Shown: in pieces, positions 7,804-16,525 of the stretch
Position numbering within the stretch: the first letter of the stretch is position 1
Layout: each line of letters opens with the position of its first letter
Assembly (NCBI RefSeq): GCF_000690905.1
Contig: NZ_JMCL01000030.1
Coordinates: 158,811 to 222,810 of the forward strand
Source: Pseudomonas sp. Ant30-3
Lineage (GTDB): Bacteria; Pseudomonadota; Gammaproteobacteria; Pseudomonadales; Pseudomonadaceae
Length of the DNA stretch: 64,000 bases
Direction: 5' to 3'
Made by a program: the position numbers and the translations under genes
Notes under the pieces: model-generated
Databases searched by the model: none
What the model was told of the DNA's origin: nothing
What the model saw: the letters and a program-made list of their open reading frames with translations, nothing else

Positions 7804-9096
7804 TTACCGGTTGCGAGTGACCCGCCACACGGTATTGGCCAGGTCATCAGCGATGATCAAAGCACCACGCGGATCGACCGTGACACCCACAGGCCGGCCG
7901 CGGGTCTTGCCGTCCGTGCCACGGAAGCCGGTGGCAAAGTCGACGGGCTCGCCCGCCGGCTTACCATTGCTGAACGGCACGAAAATGACCTTGTAGCCGA
8001 CCGGGTCAGGACGATTCCAGCTGCCGTGCTCACCGACGAAAACGCCATCGGCGAATTTCTCGCCCATTTCCGGTATCGAGAAGTCGACGCCGAGCGCAGC
8101 CACGTGCGAGCCGAGGCTGTAATCCGGTTTGATCGCGGCCGCGACCTTCTCCGGATTCTGCGGTTGCGCACGTGAGTCGACGTTCTGGCCCCAATAGCTG
8201 TAAGGCCAGCCATAGAAGCTGCCTTCGCGCACGGAGGTCAGGTAGTCCGGTACCAGATCAGGCCCCAATTCATCGCGCTCGTTGACCACCGCCCACAGTT
8301 GCCCGGAATCGGGCTGGATGGTCAGTGCAGTCGGGTTGCGCAAGCCGGTTGCATACGGTTTGTGCGCACCGGTTTCGGCATCGATCTGCCAGACCATCGC
8401 CCGATCGATCTCGACCTCCATGCCGCGCTCGGTGACGTTGCTGTTCGAACCGATGCCGACATACAGGAAGCGTCCGTCAGGGCTGACGGCCAGCGCCTTG
8501 GTCCAGTGGTGATTGATTTCGGCTGGCAGGTCAGTGACTTTGACGGGCGGTCCGCCGGCCTGAGTCTGGCCGTCGACATAGTCAAAGCGCACCAGCGCAT
8601 CCTGGTTGGCCACGTACACTTTGTCATTGGCGAAAGCCAGGCCATACGGTGCGTTGAGATTTTCCGCAAACACGGTTTTGGTCTCGTACGTGCCGTCGCC
8701 GTCAGCATCGCGAAGCAGGGTCAGGCGATTGCCGCCCTTGACCTGAGTGTTGCCCTTGGCTTTGATGTAGCTGGCGATGACATCCTTGGGCTTGAGTTTC
8801 GCGGCGCTGCCGCCACGACCCTCCGCCACAAGAATATCGCCGTTGGGCAGCACCAGCGTCTGGCGCGGAATTTTCAGGTCGGTGGCGATGGCCGTAATGC
8901 TGTAGCCCTCGGGCACCGTGGGTTTTTGCTCACCCCAGGCCGCCGGTTCAGCAATCTTCATGCTCGGCAATAACGTGTGCTGCACTTCCGGCATTTTCGG
9001 GTCCGGCCCGCGTGCCTGGGTCTTGTCACCGTCGGCACCGCATGCGCTCAGCAACAGCGCCATACTTAAGGCAGTCAATGCGCCTGGATATCTCAT
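7804..9096 (-). CDS. PQQ-dependent sugar dehydrogenase/sorbosone dehydrogenase family lipoprotein
   Basis: The protein has 430 residues. A lipoprotein signal peptide ends with the lipobox LSAC (C19), so it is probably anchored in the periplasm. The rest is a six-bladed beta-propeller of the soluble glucose/sorbosone dehydrogenase type, with typical segments such as LPNGDILVAEG, PYGLAFANDKVYVAN, LAVSPDGRFLYVGIGS and GEHGSWNRPDPVGYKV. The family oxidises aldoses or aldehydes with PQQ, but many members are untested. It overlaps the upstream DUF2231 gene as ATGA (9093-9096), so the two are cotranscribed. Substrate cannot be deduced. Confidence 0.85.
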   Translation of the reverse strand: MRYPGALTALSMALLLSACGADGDKTQARGPDPKMPEVQHTLLPSMKIAEPAAWGEQKPTVPEGYSITAIATDLKIPRQTLVLPNGDILVAEGRGGSAAKLKPKDVIASYIKAKGNTQVKGGNRLTLLRDADGDGTYETKTVFAENLNAPYGLAFANDKVYVANQDALVRFDYVDGQTQAGGPPVKVTDLPAEINHHWTKALAVSPDGRFLYVGIGSNSNVTERGMEVEIDRAMVWQIDAETGAHKPYATGLRNPTALTIQPDSGQLWAVVNERDELGPDLVPDYLTSVREGSFYGWPYSYWGQNVDSRAQPQNPEKVAAAIKPDYSLGSHVAALGVDFSIPEMGEKFADGVFVGEHGSWNRPDPVGYKVIFVPFSNGKPAGEPVDFATGFRGTDGKTRGRPVGVTVDPRGALIIADDLANTVWRVTRNR

Positions 9097-9521
9097 CGCT
9101 CATCTCCCGAACGCAGATTGGTCAGCCCTGTCCATGCCGCGACGAAGGCCAGAAGAGTGACGATCACGGACAGCACCAGGCCCGAAGGCATGGCCGCCCA
9201 GGCGTCCTTGGCGTGTTCGAAGGCGTTCACCAGCCCCAACACCCAGGTCAGCAACAGCAGCAGAAAATACATGACCGGTCGCCCGGACTTGCGCTCCGCG
9301 CGAAACAGATTCGCCAGTGCAAACAACAGCGCCAAACCACAGAACAGCAAACCGCCGGCAATCAGCCACGAGGCAAAATTGCTCCACTGAATCTGGTAGC
9401 TCTTGTAATAAGCGATGTCGCTAAGCAGACCGCCGAGAAACAGCGGAACCGTGCCGGCGAGGAGGATGGCGTGAAGCGGGCCAGGCGTACTTCGGTAGGT
9501 CGGTTGGACGGTAACGGTCAT
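9093..9521 (-). CDS. DUF2231-type four-helix membrane protein
   Basis: The protein has 142 residues beginning MTVTVQPTYRSTPGP. The start at 9521 has AGGAG eight bases upstream; the longer frame to 9716 has no such site and includes repeat DNA. There are four hydrophobic segments (about residues 17-38, 50-73, 83-103 and 117-137) with the HAILLAG-PLFLGGLLSDIAYY pattern of the DUF2231 family. It is the first gene of a two-gene operon with the sugar dehydrogenase. A role as a membrane electron-transfer or anchoring partner is possible but only inferred. Confidence 0.7.
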   Translation of the reverse strand: MTVTVQPTYRSTPGPLHAILLAGTVPLFLGGLLSDIAYYKSYQIQWSNFASWLIAGGLLFCGLALLFALANLFRAERKSGRPVMYFLLLLLTWVLGLVNAFEHAKDAWAAMPSGLVLSVIVTLLAFVAAWTGLTNLRSGDER

Positions 9522-9654
9522 GTCGACTCCTAATGGTTCTGCGACCCTGGGCTGAACCTCAGCGCTGATCGGGTCCATCAGTGGCGCGCAGGTTGCGCCT
9601 AGGGAATGATCGCCGCATGCGCGCGATAGTTCCCGCGGATTCTGACCGAGATGC

Positions 9655-9683
9655 TTGCAGGAGCTGGCTTGCCAGCGATGGCG
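9655..9683. repeat. Single REP arm
   Basis: The sequence contains GGAGCTGGCTTGCCAGCGAT, an arm of the GGAGC-CAGC repeat family also found as a complete pair at 59189-59271. No opposing arm is nearby. The rest of the region 9522-9830 shows no gene. Confidence 0.65.
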
Positions 9684-9830
9684 CCGGCGAATCCATTCGC
9701 CTGAAACTCGACGCACCGCGCGCTACTCAATTAATCATCCCTATTCTTAACAGTGGCGCATTGCCTTAGAATCGGCCGCAAATATCCAGAAGCCGGGCAC
9801 ACCAGCCGCGTGAGACAGGGACGAGACGCT

Positions 9831-9905
9831 ATGTGGAATCTGCATCCGGAAGTGGCTGGCCCGGGCATCCTGTACCTTCCTGGCACGGGCACGTCGCAAT
9901 GTTGA
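9831..9905 (+). CDS. Possible 24-codon leader peptide overlapping the cyclase start
   Basis: ATG at 9831 opens a 24-residue frame (MWNLHPEVAG...) that stops at TGA 9903-9905, four bases inside the downstream ATG at 9899. A purine-rich stretch (GGGACGAG) precedes it, whereas the cyclase ATG itself has no clear ribosome binding site. It could be a translational coupling leader. The alternative is that the cyclase begins at GTG 9833 in its own frame using the same site, with no leader. Confidence 0.3.
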   Translation: MWNLHPEVAGPGILYLPGTGTSQC

Positions 9906-11458
9906 CCAAGCGGCGCAATTCCCTGATTGGCTTCATTGTCCTCGCTGTCGGCCTGGTCGGGTTCTGCGCATTGCTGTTGCTGAAGTCCGAAACCCAGCGC
10001 AGGGAGACGCGGTTTTCGGAATACGTGCAGAATATTTCCGGCATCGTGCGCAACCAGCTCGACACCAACGAAGCGGTGCTGGCGGGGTTTTCCGCTTTCC
10101 TGCAAGCCGTCGATCAAAGCGATACGGAAGCCGCCGCCCGCTATGCCGCCGCTGTGTTATCCGCCTACCCGCACATTTACATGCTGGAAGCGGCGAGGGC
10201 GGTTCCCGTCGCCGAGCAAGCGGCGTTCGAAGCGTTGCTGCAACGCACCTGGCGAGCAGATTTCCAACTCAAGGATTTCCCGAGTCTGGCCGGACAGCCG
10301 GGTCACCCTCAGGTCTATCTGAAGGAAACATGGCCGGTGTTGTTCATGTACCCGTCGCTGCCGGAATCCAGTTCGATCTACGGCGTGCGGCTGGAAACCG
10401 TCGGCCACTTGTCGTACGCCCTCGCGTTGACCCGCCATCATCAAAAACCGGTTGTCTCGCCGGTTTTTTCGATGTTCGAGGGCGATAACGCTTACATCCT
10501 GATGCAGTCAGTCACACGACCATCGCAGGCGCGAGAGCAGGTGCGGCCGAATTTCTTCGGCAGCACGATGATGTCGTTGCTCCTGGTTAAAACCGGAGCG
10601 CTGCTCGAGGCCGTGAACGATGCAAACATTGATCCGCTGGTGCGCATCGATGCCATTCTTAAAACGGCGTCCGGTACGCAAAGTCCGGTTTTTTCCACGC
10701 CACCGCTACAGGCCGGTGTGCTCGATCGTTTCTTCTTGCCGCGCTTGGCCGACCGGGTCGAAATTCGCAACAATTCCCAGCCCATGACACTGGTGTTCGA
10801 ACGTCAGCTACGGTTCACAGACGTACTGACTGACGAAATGCTGATCATCCTGACCTTGCTCGGCGGAGTACTGATCTGCATGCCGGTGGTGTTAGTCAGG
10901 CACTTCAAGGCCATCGAGCGAGCCGACCTCGAGCATCAACGTTCTGCCTACCTTGCCACCCATGACGTGCTCACCCAATTACCCAATCGCTACCTGTTCG
11001 CCGATCGCTTTGATCAAGCCTGGTCAAACTGGCAGGAAAACGGAGTGCAGTTCGCCGTCTTGTTGATCGACATGGATCACTTCAAGGACATCAATGACCG
11101 GTATGGCCATGAAGCCGGTGATCAAGTGCTGCGGGCGGTGGCCAGCCGCATGCTGCAAGCCACTCGCTCGTGTGACACGGTTGCCCGGTACGGGGGCGAT
11201 GAATTCGTCATTCTGCTGTCCAGCCTGACCCCTCACGAGAGCGCCCAACTGTTGGCTGCAAGGGTATTTGAATCCATTGCGCAGACAGTTGTCACAAGCG
11301 CTGGTGAGCTATCCATTTCGTGCAGTATCGGCGTCTCGTTGTGCCCGGAACACGGGCAAACTCTCGACACGTTGCTCAAAGCGGCGGATCAGGCAATGTA
11401 TGGCGTGAAACAAGTAGGGCGTAGCGGGGTCGCCATGACCGAACCTGCGACGCATTAA
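9899..11458 (+). CDS. CHASE-domain diguanylate cyclase
   Basis: The protein has 519 residues from ATG 9899, or 541 from GTG 9833. A transmembrane helix at about residues 8-29 leads to a periplasmic sensor of CHASE type (including YPHIYMLEAARAVP and GVRLETVGHLSYALA). A second helix near residues 315-340 is followed by a C-terminal GGDEF domain. The catalytic loop is intact (RYGGDEFVILLSS) with the upstream DMDHFKDINDRYGH metal and guanine motif, so it should make cyclic di-GMP. No EAL domain is present. The four-PAS hybrid kinase begins 32 bases downstream, suggesting a shared signalling operon. Confidence 0.88.
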   Translation: MLTKRRNSLIGFIVLAVGLVGFCALLLLKSETQRRETRFSEYVQNISGIVRNQLDTNEAVLAGFSAFLQAVDQSDTEAAARYAAAVLSAYPHIYMLEAARAVPVAEQAAFEALLQRTWRADFQLKDFPSLAGQPGHPQVYLKETWPVLFMYPSLPESSSIYGVRLETVGHLSYALALTRHHQKPVVSPVFSMFEGDNAYILMQSVTRPSQAREQVRPNFFGSTMMSLLLVKTGALLEAVNDANIDPLVRIDAILKTASGTQSPVFSTPPLQAGVLDRFFLPRLADRVEIRNNSQPMTLVFERQLRFTDVLTDEMLIILTLLGGVLICMPVVLVRHFKAIERADLEHQRSAYLATHDVLTQLPNRYLFADRFDQAWSNWQENGVQFAVLLIDMDHFKDINDRYGHEAGDQVLRAVASRMLQATRSCDTVARYGGDEFVILLSSLTPHESAQLLAARVFESIAQTVVTSAGELSISCSIGVSLCPEHGQTLDTLLKAADQAMYGVKQVGRSGVAMTEPATH

Positions 11459-11490
11459 ATCAACCTTGATATCCGCATGAAAAAGAGACG

Positions 11491-14400
11491 GTGCATCAGT
11501 TGGGGGACATCCTGAAACATTTATCCCGAGAGGAACTCGAAGCCGAGGTGGCGAGCCTTCGTCTGGCGCTCGAGGCTGCCAGACTCGAGGCGCAAACGCC
11601 GCCCTCCGGCCGGGATAATTCCCCGCGCAACGACGCCGGGTCTGCACCGCCATCTGCGGACACGGGCGACCACGCAAACCAGCGACAGTCAGGCGCCGTG
11701 ACGACCGAACGACTTGTTTCAGCGCAAATGCAGGCGGAGCTGGAGGCCAGTCGCTCGGCCCTCGCCAGCAGTGAGGCGCGTCAACGGGCAATCTTCGACA
11801 GTGCCATTGATTTTGCAATGATCCTGACCGACCCGGACGGCAAGATCACCGACTGGAACTCCGGCGCGACTCAGGTCACGGGCTGGACCGCAGCGCAAAT
11901 GCGTGGCCGCAGCGCAGCGCGCTTTTTCACCCCGGAGGACCGCGCGGCCGGGCGGATCGAGCTGGAAATGGCCATTGCGCTACGCGATGGTCGTGCCTCC
12001 GATGAACGCTGGCATTTGCGCCAGGACGGGCAGCGCTTCTGGGCCTCGGGGGAAATGATGCCGCTGTGGGGTGATCACGATGTTCACCTCGGTTTCGTCA
12101 AGATTTTGCGCGATCGCACCAATGAGCACCTCGCGGGCCGGGCGATCGAAGAAGCTCAGGCTCGCTACCGCTTGGCCGTCAAAGCCACCAATGATGCGAT
12201 CTGGGATTGGGATTTGACCTCCAATCGTGTCCAGTGGAATGACGCGCTTGAGCAGGCTTATGGTCATCCTTTAGCCAATGTAGAGATGACCGGTGAATGG
12301 TGGATTGCGCAGATTCATCCTGACGAACAGCAGCGTATCTACGCTTCAATCCACGCGGTGATCGATGGCAACGGCACAGCGTGGAACGGGGAATACCGCT
12401 TCAGACGAATAGACGGCTCGTACGCCCAGATACTTGATCGAGGGCACATTATTCGCGACGAGGATGGCCGCGCCCTGCGCATGATTGGCGCGATGCTTGA
12501 CCTGACCCGGGTGCGCAGCACAGAAGCCGCACTGCGCCAGAGCGAGGAGCGTTTCCGTACGATTCTGGAGACGATCGAGGCGGCGTTTGCCATCGTTCAG
12601 GTCAAGTTCGATGCCAACGACGAACCCGTGGACTACCGCTTTCTGGAAGCCAACCCGGCGTTCGAGCGTCAGGCAGGTGTCGACCTGCGCGGTCGATGGG
12701 TCACTGAATTCGCGCCCGATCTGGAGCGTTTCTGGTTTGAGACCTATGGCCGGGTGGCAAAAACCGGCGTGCCGGCCAACTTCGAGAGTTACGCAAAAGC
12801 ATTCGGTCGCTGGTTTGACGTGCGCGCGGTGCCTGTGGGCGATCGCGCCGATCGGCAACTTGCGATTTTATTCAGTGACGTGACCGGACGCCGTGCTGCC
12901 GAAGAACGTCTGCGCCAGAGTGAAATGATTGCTCGGGCGAACTTCGAGCGAGTCCAGCTCGCACTCGCGGCGGGTGCAATCTTCGGCACGTGGCACTGGG
13001 ATCTGACTAAAGACAGTTTCACCGTCGACGAAGCTTTCGCGCGCGCCTTTGGCCTCGATCCGGCGTTGGGGCACGAAGGTTTGAGTCTCGAACAGGTGAT
13101 CGCCACCGTTCATCCTGAAGATCGGTCCGGGCTGAAAGCGGCGATTGATGAAGTGATTGCACGTGGCGGCGCGTACGCCCACCAGTACCGGGTGCGCCGC
13201 GCAGACGGCAAGTATTACTGGATCGAAGCCAACGGCCGCGTCGATCACGCTGAAGACGGCACGCCGGTCAGTTTTCCAGGCGTAGTGATCGACGTAGAAG
13301 AGCGTCGCTCGGTCGAGGCGCAGCGTGACCGCGCCACCGCCGCATTGCGCTCGCTGAACGACCACCTCGAGCAGCGCGTCGCCGAGCGTACGGCCGAGTT
13401 GATGCAGGCCGAAGAGAAGTTGCGTCAGTCGCAGAAGATGGAAGCGGTAGGCCAACTGACAGGTGGCCTGGCCCATGACTTCAATAATCTTCTGGCCGGC
13501 ATTTCCGGTGCTCTGGAACTGATGGCGACACGAATCGCTCAAGGGCGCTTGTCGGATGTCGATCGGTATTTGCTGACGGCTCAAGGGGCGACAAGGCGAG
13601 CTGCGGCGTTGACGCATCGATTGCTCGCGTTCTCCCGACGGCAGACCCTCGATCCGCGACCGACCAACGTCAACACACTGATCGAGGGCATGAGTGAGCT
13701 GATCCAGCGCACGGTCGGCCCCAGCATTTCATTGAAGACAGTCGGCGCCGACGATCTCTGGCCTGCATTGGTGGACCCCAGCCAACTGGAAAACGCATTG
13801 CTCAATCTGTGCATCAATTCCCGCGATGCCATGCTCAATGGTGGGCAGATCACCATCACCACCGCCAACCAGTGGGTAGGTGCGCAGGAGGCACCGGCGC
13901 TGGATTTGCCTGCCGGCCAGTACCTGACGCTGTGCGTCAGTGACACCGGAGCAGGCATGACGCCGGAAATCGTCGCAAAAGCGTTCGATCCTTTCTTCAC
14001 TACCAAACCTATCGGGCAGGGCACGGGGCTCGGTCTTTCGATGATCTACGGTTTCGCCAAACAGTCAGGCGGTCAGGCGCGCATTTCTTCCGAGGTCGGA
14101 CGCGGGACCACGATGTGGATTTACCTGCCCCGGTACTTTGGTGACGCGAGCGTTCAGGAGCAGGCCGAAAGCGATATTGCACCTGATTTTGCAGCAGTCG
14201 GCGAGACGATCCTGGTAGTGGATGATGAGCACACCGTACGCACGCTGCTGGTCGAAGTCCTGGACGAGTTGGGCTATCGCGTCATTGAAGCGGCGGACAG
14301 TGCCGAAGGGCTCAAGGTTCTACGATCAGGGGTACGTATCGATTTGCTTATCTCTGACGTGGGTTTGCCGGGCGGCATGAACGGGCGGCAGATGGCAGAC

Positions 14401-14565
14401 GCAGGCCGAGAGGTTCGTCCCGGCCTGAAGACCTTGTTTATCACAGGCTATGCCGAGGCTGCTGCCATTGCCCAAGGTCATCTTGAGCCGGGGATGCATG
14501 TGCTGACCAAGCCGTTTGCAATCGATACGCTGGTTTCGCGGGTGCGCAGGTTGATGGGCGGATGA
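11491..14565 (+). CDS. Multi-PAS hybrid histidine kinase
   Basis: The protein has 1024 residues with a GTG start. An N-terminal coiled coil (about 8-95) precedes four PAS/PAC domains at about 96-210, 222-345, 352-470 and 485-610. The dimerisation and phosphoacceptor domain carries H662 (GGLAHDFNNLL). The ATPase domain has NLCINSRDAM, DTGAGM and GQGTGLGLSM. A C-terminal receiver has acidic residues DD at about 911-912 and phosphoacceptor D956 (LLISDVGLPG). There is no transmembrane segment, so it senses a cytoplasmic signal. The likely partner is an unlinked phosphotransfer protein or regulator. It follows the GGDEF gene closely. Confidence 0.9.
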   Translation: MHQLGDILKHLSREELEAEVASLRLALEAARLEAQTPPSGRDNSPRNDAGSAPPSADTGDHANQRQSGAVTTERLVSAQMQAELEASRSALASSEARQRAIFDSAIDFAMILTDPDGKITDWNSGATQVTGWTAAQMRGRSAARFFTPEDRAAGRIELEMAIALRDGRASDERWHLRQDGQRFWASGEMMPLWGDHDVHLGFVKILRDRTNEHLAGRAIEEAQARYRLAVKATNDAIWDWDLTSNRVQWNDALEQAYGHPLANVEMTGEWWIAQIHPDEQQRIYASIHAVIDGNGTAWNGEYRFRRIDGSYAQILDRGHIIRDEDGRALRMIGAMLDLTRVRSTEAALRQSEERFRTILETIEAAFAIVQVKFDANDEPVDYRFLEANPAFERQAGVDLRGRWVTEFAPDLERFWFETYGRVAKTGVPANFESYAKAFGRWFDVRAVPVGDRADRQLAILFSDVTGRRAAEERLRQSEMIARANFERVQLALAAGAIFGTWHWDLTKDSFTVDEAFARAFGLDPALGHEGLSLEQVIATVHPEDRSGLKAAIDEVIARGGAYAHQYRVRRADGKYYWIEANGRVDHAEDGTPVSFPGVVIDVEERRSVEAQRDRATAALRSLNDHLEQRVAERTAELMQAEEKLRQSQKMEAVGQLTGGLAHDFNNLLAGISGALELMATRIAQGRLSDVDRYLLTAQGATRRAAALTHRLLAFSRRQTLDPRPTNVNTLIEGMSELIQRTVGPSISLKTVGADDLWPALVDPSQLENALLNLCINSRDAMLNGGQITITTANQWVGAQEAPALDLPAGQYLTLCVSDTGAGMTPEIVAKAFDPFFTTKPIGQGTGLGLSMIYGFAKQSGGQARISSEVGRGTTMWIYLPRYFGDASVQEQAESDIAPDFAAVGETILVVDDEHTVRTLLVEVLDELGYRVIEAADSAEGLKVLRSGVRIDLLISDVGLPGGMNGRQMADAGREVRPGLKTLFITGYAEAAAIAQGHLEPGMHVLTKPFAIDTLVSRVRRLMGG

Positions 14566-14577
14566 ACCTGCCCGGCC

Positions 14578-14763
14578 GGGCAGCTCAATGTGCGGTTCTT
14601 CGCCATGGTCGTCTGGAAAAAATTGCCCGACCGTCCGAGCAAGGCGCCGTGGCTGAGCGCCGCTGAGGCCGAGCAGATTGAACGTACCCTGGCTGCAGAA
14701 TCGGAGGAGGGTGCCGGTGCCAGTGGCCACTCGTTCAAGCAATGCACATCATCAACGTGCTGA
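14578..14763 (+). pseudogene. Remnant of a major facilitator superfamily transporter
   Basis: A short frame (ATG 14605, 52 residues) encodes VVWKKLPDRPSKAPWLSAAE followed by AEQIERTLAAES. This is the cytoplasmic loop between transmembrane helices 6 and 7 that is conserved in anion/cation-symporter MFS proteins (LPDRP-x-A-x-WLS-x-E-E). No transmembrane helices remain on either side. The fragment sits just after the hybrid kinase and before a terminator, so it looks like a deletion scar of a lost transporter. Confidence 0.45.
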
Positions 14764-14764
14764 T

Positions 14765-14798
14765 ATGACAAGGCCCTGAATATTCTGGGCCTTGTCAT
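14765..14798. terminator. Hairpin terminator
   Basis: The arms ATGACAAGGCCC and GGGCCTTGTCAT enclose a ten-base loop. It lies between the hybrid kinase or transporter remnant and the convergent small gene at 14838-15092 and can act on both. Confidence 0.75.
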
Positions 14799-14837
14799 TT
14801 GAAGACAGAAATCGAGCATTGCTTGGCGATTTTGGCG

Positions 14838-15092
14838 CTAACTCGCTTCGGGTCGCGTAATCGTACCCGCTTTCACCTCGTCGGCGTAACCGCTGAGCTT
14901 GGTTTGCTCAAGGCTCATCAGCTCGCAGATTTTCTTCAACGCCTGCGCCTTTGTGCTGTTGGCTTCGCTGCCAGCCATGTCGGACAGTTGAACCACTGCC
15001 CAGCCGATAATCGAGGCGGCATCCTCGAGGTCGTAAAACAGTTCTTGCCGGGCAGTTCGGGGGCCTTGGAGGCCGCGTATCAAATCGGTCAT
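14838..15092 (-). CDS. Conserved hypothetical small protein (84 aa)
   Basis: It encodes a soluble, largely helical acidic protein (MTDLIRGLQGPRTARQ...), with AGGA nine bases before the ATG. The composition and the pattern of alternating helices suggest a small regulatory or structural protein. I recognise no family. It is 31 bases downstream of the TetR gene on the same strand, so the two may be cotranscribed. Confidence 0.55.
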   Translation of the reverse strand: MTDLIRGLQGPRTARQELFYDLEDAASIIGWAVVQLSDMAGSEANSTKAQALKKICELMSLEQTKLSGYADEVKAGTITRPEAS

Positions 15093-15123
15093 CTGTAGTC
15101 AGTCCTGATGGCGAGGGATAAGT

Positions 15124-15744
15124 TCAGGCCTGACCGCCCACTGCGCGCCAGGCCGCTTGCGCGAGTTGCTGCCTGTGAAGTTCAGGACTCCCTTTGACTC
15201 TTTGGGAGAGCCAGGCTCGGCAATAACTCTCTGCGGAACCGATGATGAGTGATGGCATTAATTCGAAGGGTAATTCCAATAGTTCCCGACGGGGGGCAGG
15301 GTCATTGAACCAGTCTTTCAGTTGAGCGTTTCGGCGCAGATTGGCTTCTTTCAGCTGATCATTAAAACTGCTTTGCGCGACGGCAAAGCGCGCCTGGTAC
15401 TGAAAGCGCGCCCAGTCCGGCTGGCTAACTACCCAATCCACGTAGCTATAAACCAATGCTTGAACCCATTCCCTGGTCGTCGTGACCTCTGCCAGGTAGC
15501 TATCGCGAAGTCGTGCCTGGTCATCAAGAGCTGTCATATACAGCGCAGCTACTAAACCTTCCTTGTTCTGGAAATGATGATAGATGGCCCCCACGCTCAT
15601 CTCGCTGGCGACCCGGATGTGATCAATGGTGGTCGCTTCAATGCCCTGTTGGTTGAAGAGTGCGAGCGCGCATTTGAGGATGTGCCGCTTGGACTCGGCA
15701 CGGCGCCCCGGATAGCAGCGCTCAAGGAGGTCATCAGGTTCCAT
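15124..15744 (-). CDS. TetR/AcrR family transcriptional repressor
   Basis: The protein has 206 residues. The N-terminal helix-turn-helix is typical (ILKCALALFNQQGIEATTIDHI, then MSVGAIYHHFQNKEGLVAALY). The C-terminal ligand domain is helical and unassigned. It is divergent from a hotdog-fold gene, and the intergenic region carries inverted repeats that fit a TetR operator. It is therefore likely to repress itself and the hotdog protein gene until an acyl or lipophilic ligand binds; the ligand is inferred only from the neighbour. Confidence 0.88.
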   Translation of the reverse strand: MEPDDLLERCYPGRRAESKRHILKCALALFNQQGIEATTIDHIRVASEMSVGAIYHHFQNKEGLVAALYMTALDDQARLRDSYLAEVTTTREWVQALVYSYVDWVVSQPDWARFQYQARFAVAQSSFNDQLKEANLRRNAQLKDWFNDPAPRRELLELPFELMPSLIIGSAESYCRAWLSQRVKGSPELHRQQLAQAAWRAVGGQA

Positions 15745-15818
15745 TCTTCAGTCCAGGCAAAAAGGACAATGGTAATTCAAACGATGGTGGGGCACGAGCG
15801 ATTGACTGACATGCCTTA

Positions 15819-15853
15819 ACAGAATAATGTTCCGCAACAGAACAATATTCTGT
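15819..15853. promoter_or_regulatory. Probable TetR operator: two tandem inverted repeats
   Basis: The right site, 15837-15853, is ACAGAACAATATTCTGT, with perfect six-base arms ACAGAA and TTCTGT. The left site, 15819-15835, is ACAGAATAATGTTCCGC, with an intact left arm and a degenerate right arm. They begin 18 bases apart, which would place two repressor dimers on nearly the same helix face. They lie between the divergent TetR and hotdog genes. Confidence 0.6.
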
Positions 15854-15889
15854 TTGTCGATATCGACTCATCCAAGCCAGAGGAATCCC

Positions 15890-16330
15890 ATGAGCCAGAC
15901 TCTCAGCATGTACCAAAGCGTTGGTTCGTCCGCGTTCAGCAATATGGCCTGCCAGATGGCGCCGTACTTCAGCACCATCAATCCGGAGATTTCAGTTTTG
16001 ACCCCCGGTCGCAGCGAAGTGAAAGTGCCGTTTCGCAAGGAAATCACCAACCACCTGGCTTCGGTCCACGCCATTGCGCTGTGCAACGCCGCAGAACTTG
16101 CGGGCGGCATGATGACTGAGGTGTCCGTACCGAGCGGCGCGCGCTGGATCCCGAAAGGCATGACCGTCGAATACCTGGCCAAAGCCAAGACGTCCATTCA
16201 TGCGATCGCGGATGGCAGCGCAATCGATTGGGAAACGGCGGGTGACAAGGTGGTTCAGGTCGATATTTTTGATGAGGGTGAGGTAAAGGTGTTTACAGCG
16301 CGCATCACGATGAATGTCAAAATCACCTGA
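15890..16330 (+). CDS. Hotdog-fold protein (DUF4442/thioesterase-like)
   Basis: The protein has 146 residues starting MSQTLSMYQS, chosen for the AGAGGAA site seven bases upstream; the longer frame from 15827 would run through the operator. The sequence has the DUF4442 pattern: substrate-binding N-terminal helix, then FRKEITNHLASVHAIALCNAAELAGGMM, which is the helix at the hotdog core. Such proteins act on acyl-CoA thioesters or acyl chains. It is divergently controlled by the adjacent TetR protein. Substrate unknown. Confidence 0.75.
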   Translation: MSQTLSMYQSVGSSAFSNMACQMAPYFSTINPEISVLTPGRSEVKVPFRKEITNHLASVHAIALCNAAELAGGMMTEVSVPSGARWIPKGMTVEYLAKAKTSIHAIADGSAIDWETAGDKVVQVDIFDEGEVKVFTARITMNVKIT

Positions 16331-16440
16331 GCAGCTGCAGCCATTTGGCTGAACCGCTGATCCTGGATGCAATGGCGAGCCGTGGCGATTTCGACATGCG
16401 TGCGGCGTTTACCAGGAAAAATTTGCCAAACGGCAGAAAC

Positions 16441-16470
16441 GAAAAAGCCCTGAATAATCAGGGCTTTTTC
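16441..16470. terminator. Rho-independent terminator
   Basis: Arms GAAAAAGCCCTGA and TCAGGGCTTTTTC with a four-base loop lie downstream of the hotdog gene and run into a T-rich end. Confidence 0.85.
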
Positions 16471-16525
16471 GTATAAAGATGGCGGCGGCGATGTTCTTTC
16501 ACGGAGTCCATAAAAGAGCCCATCA

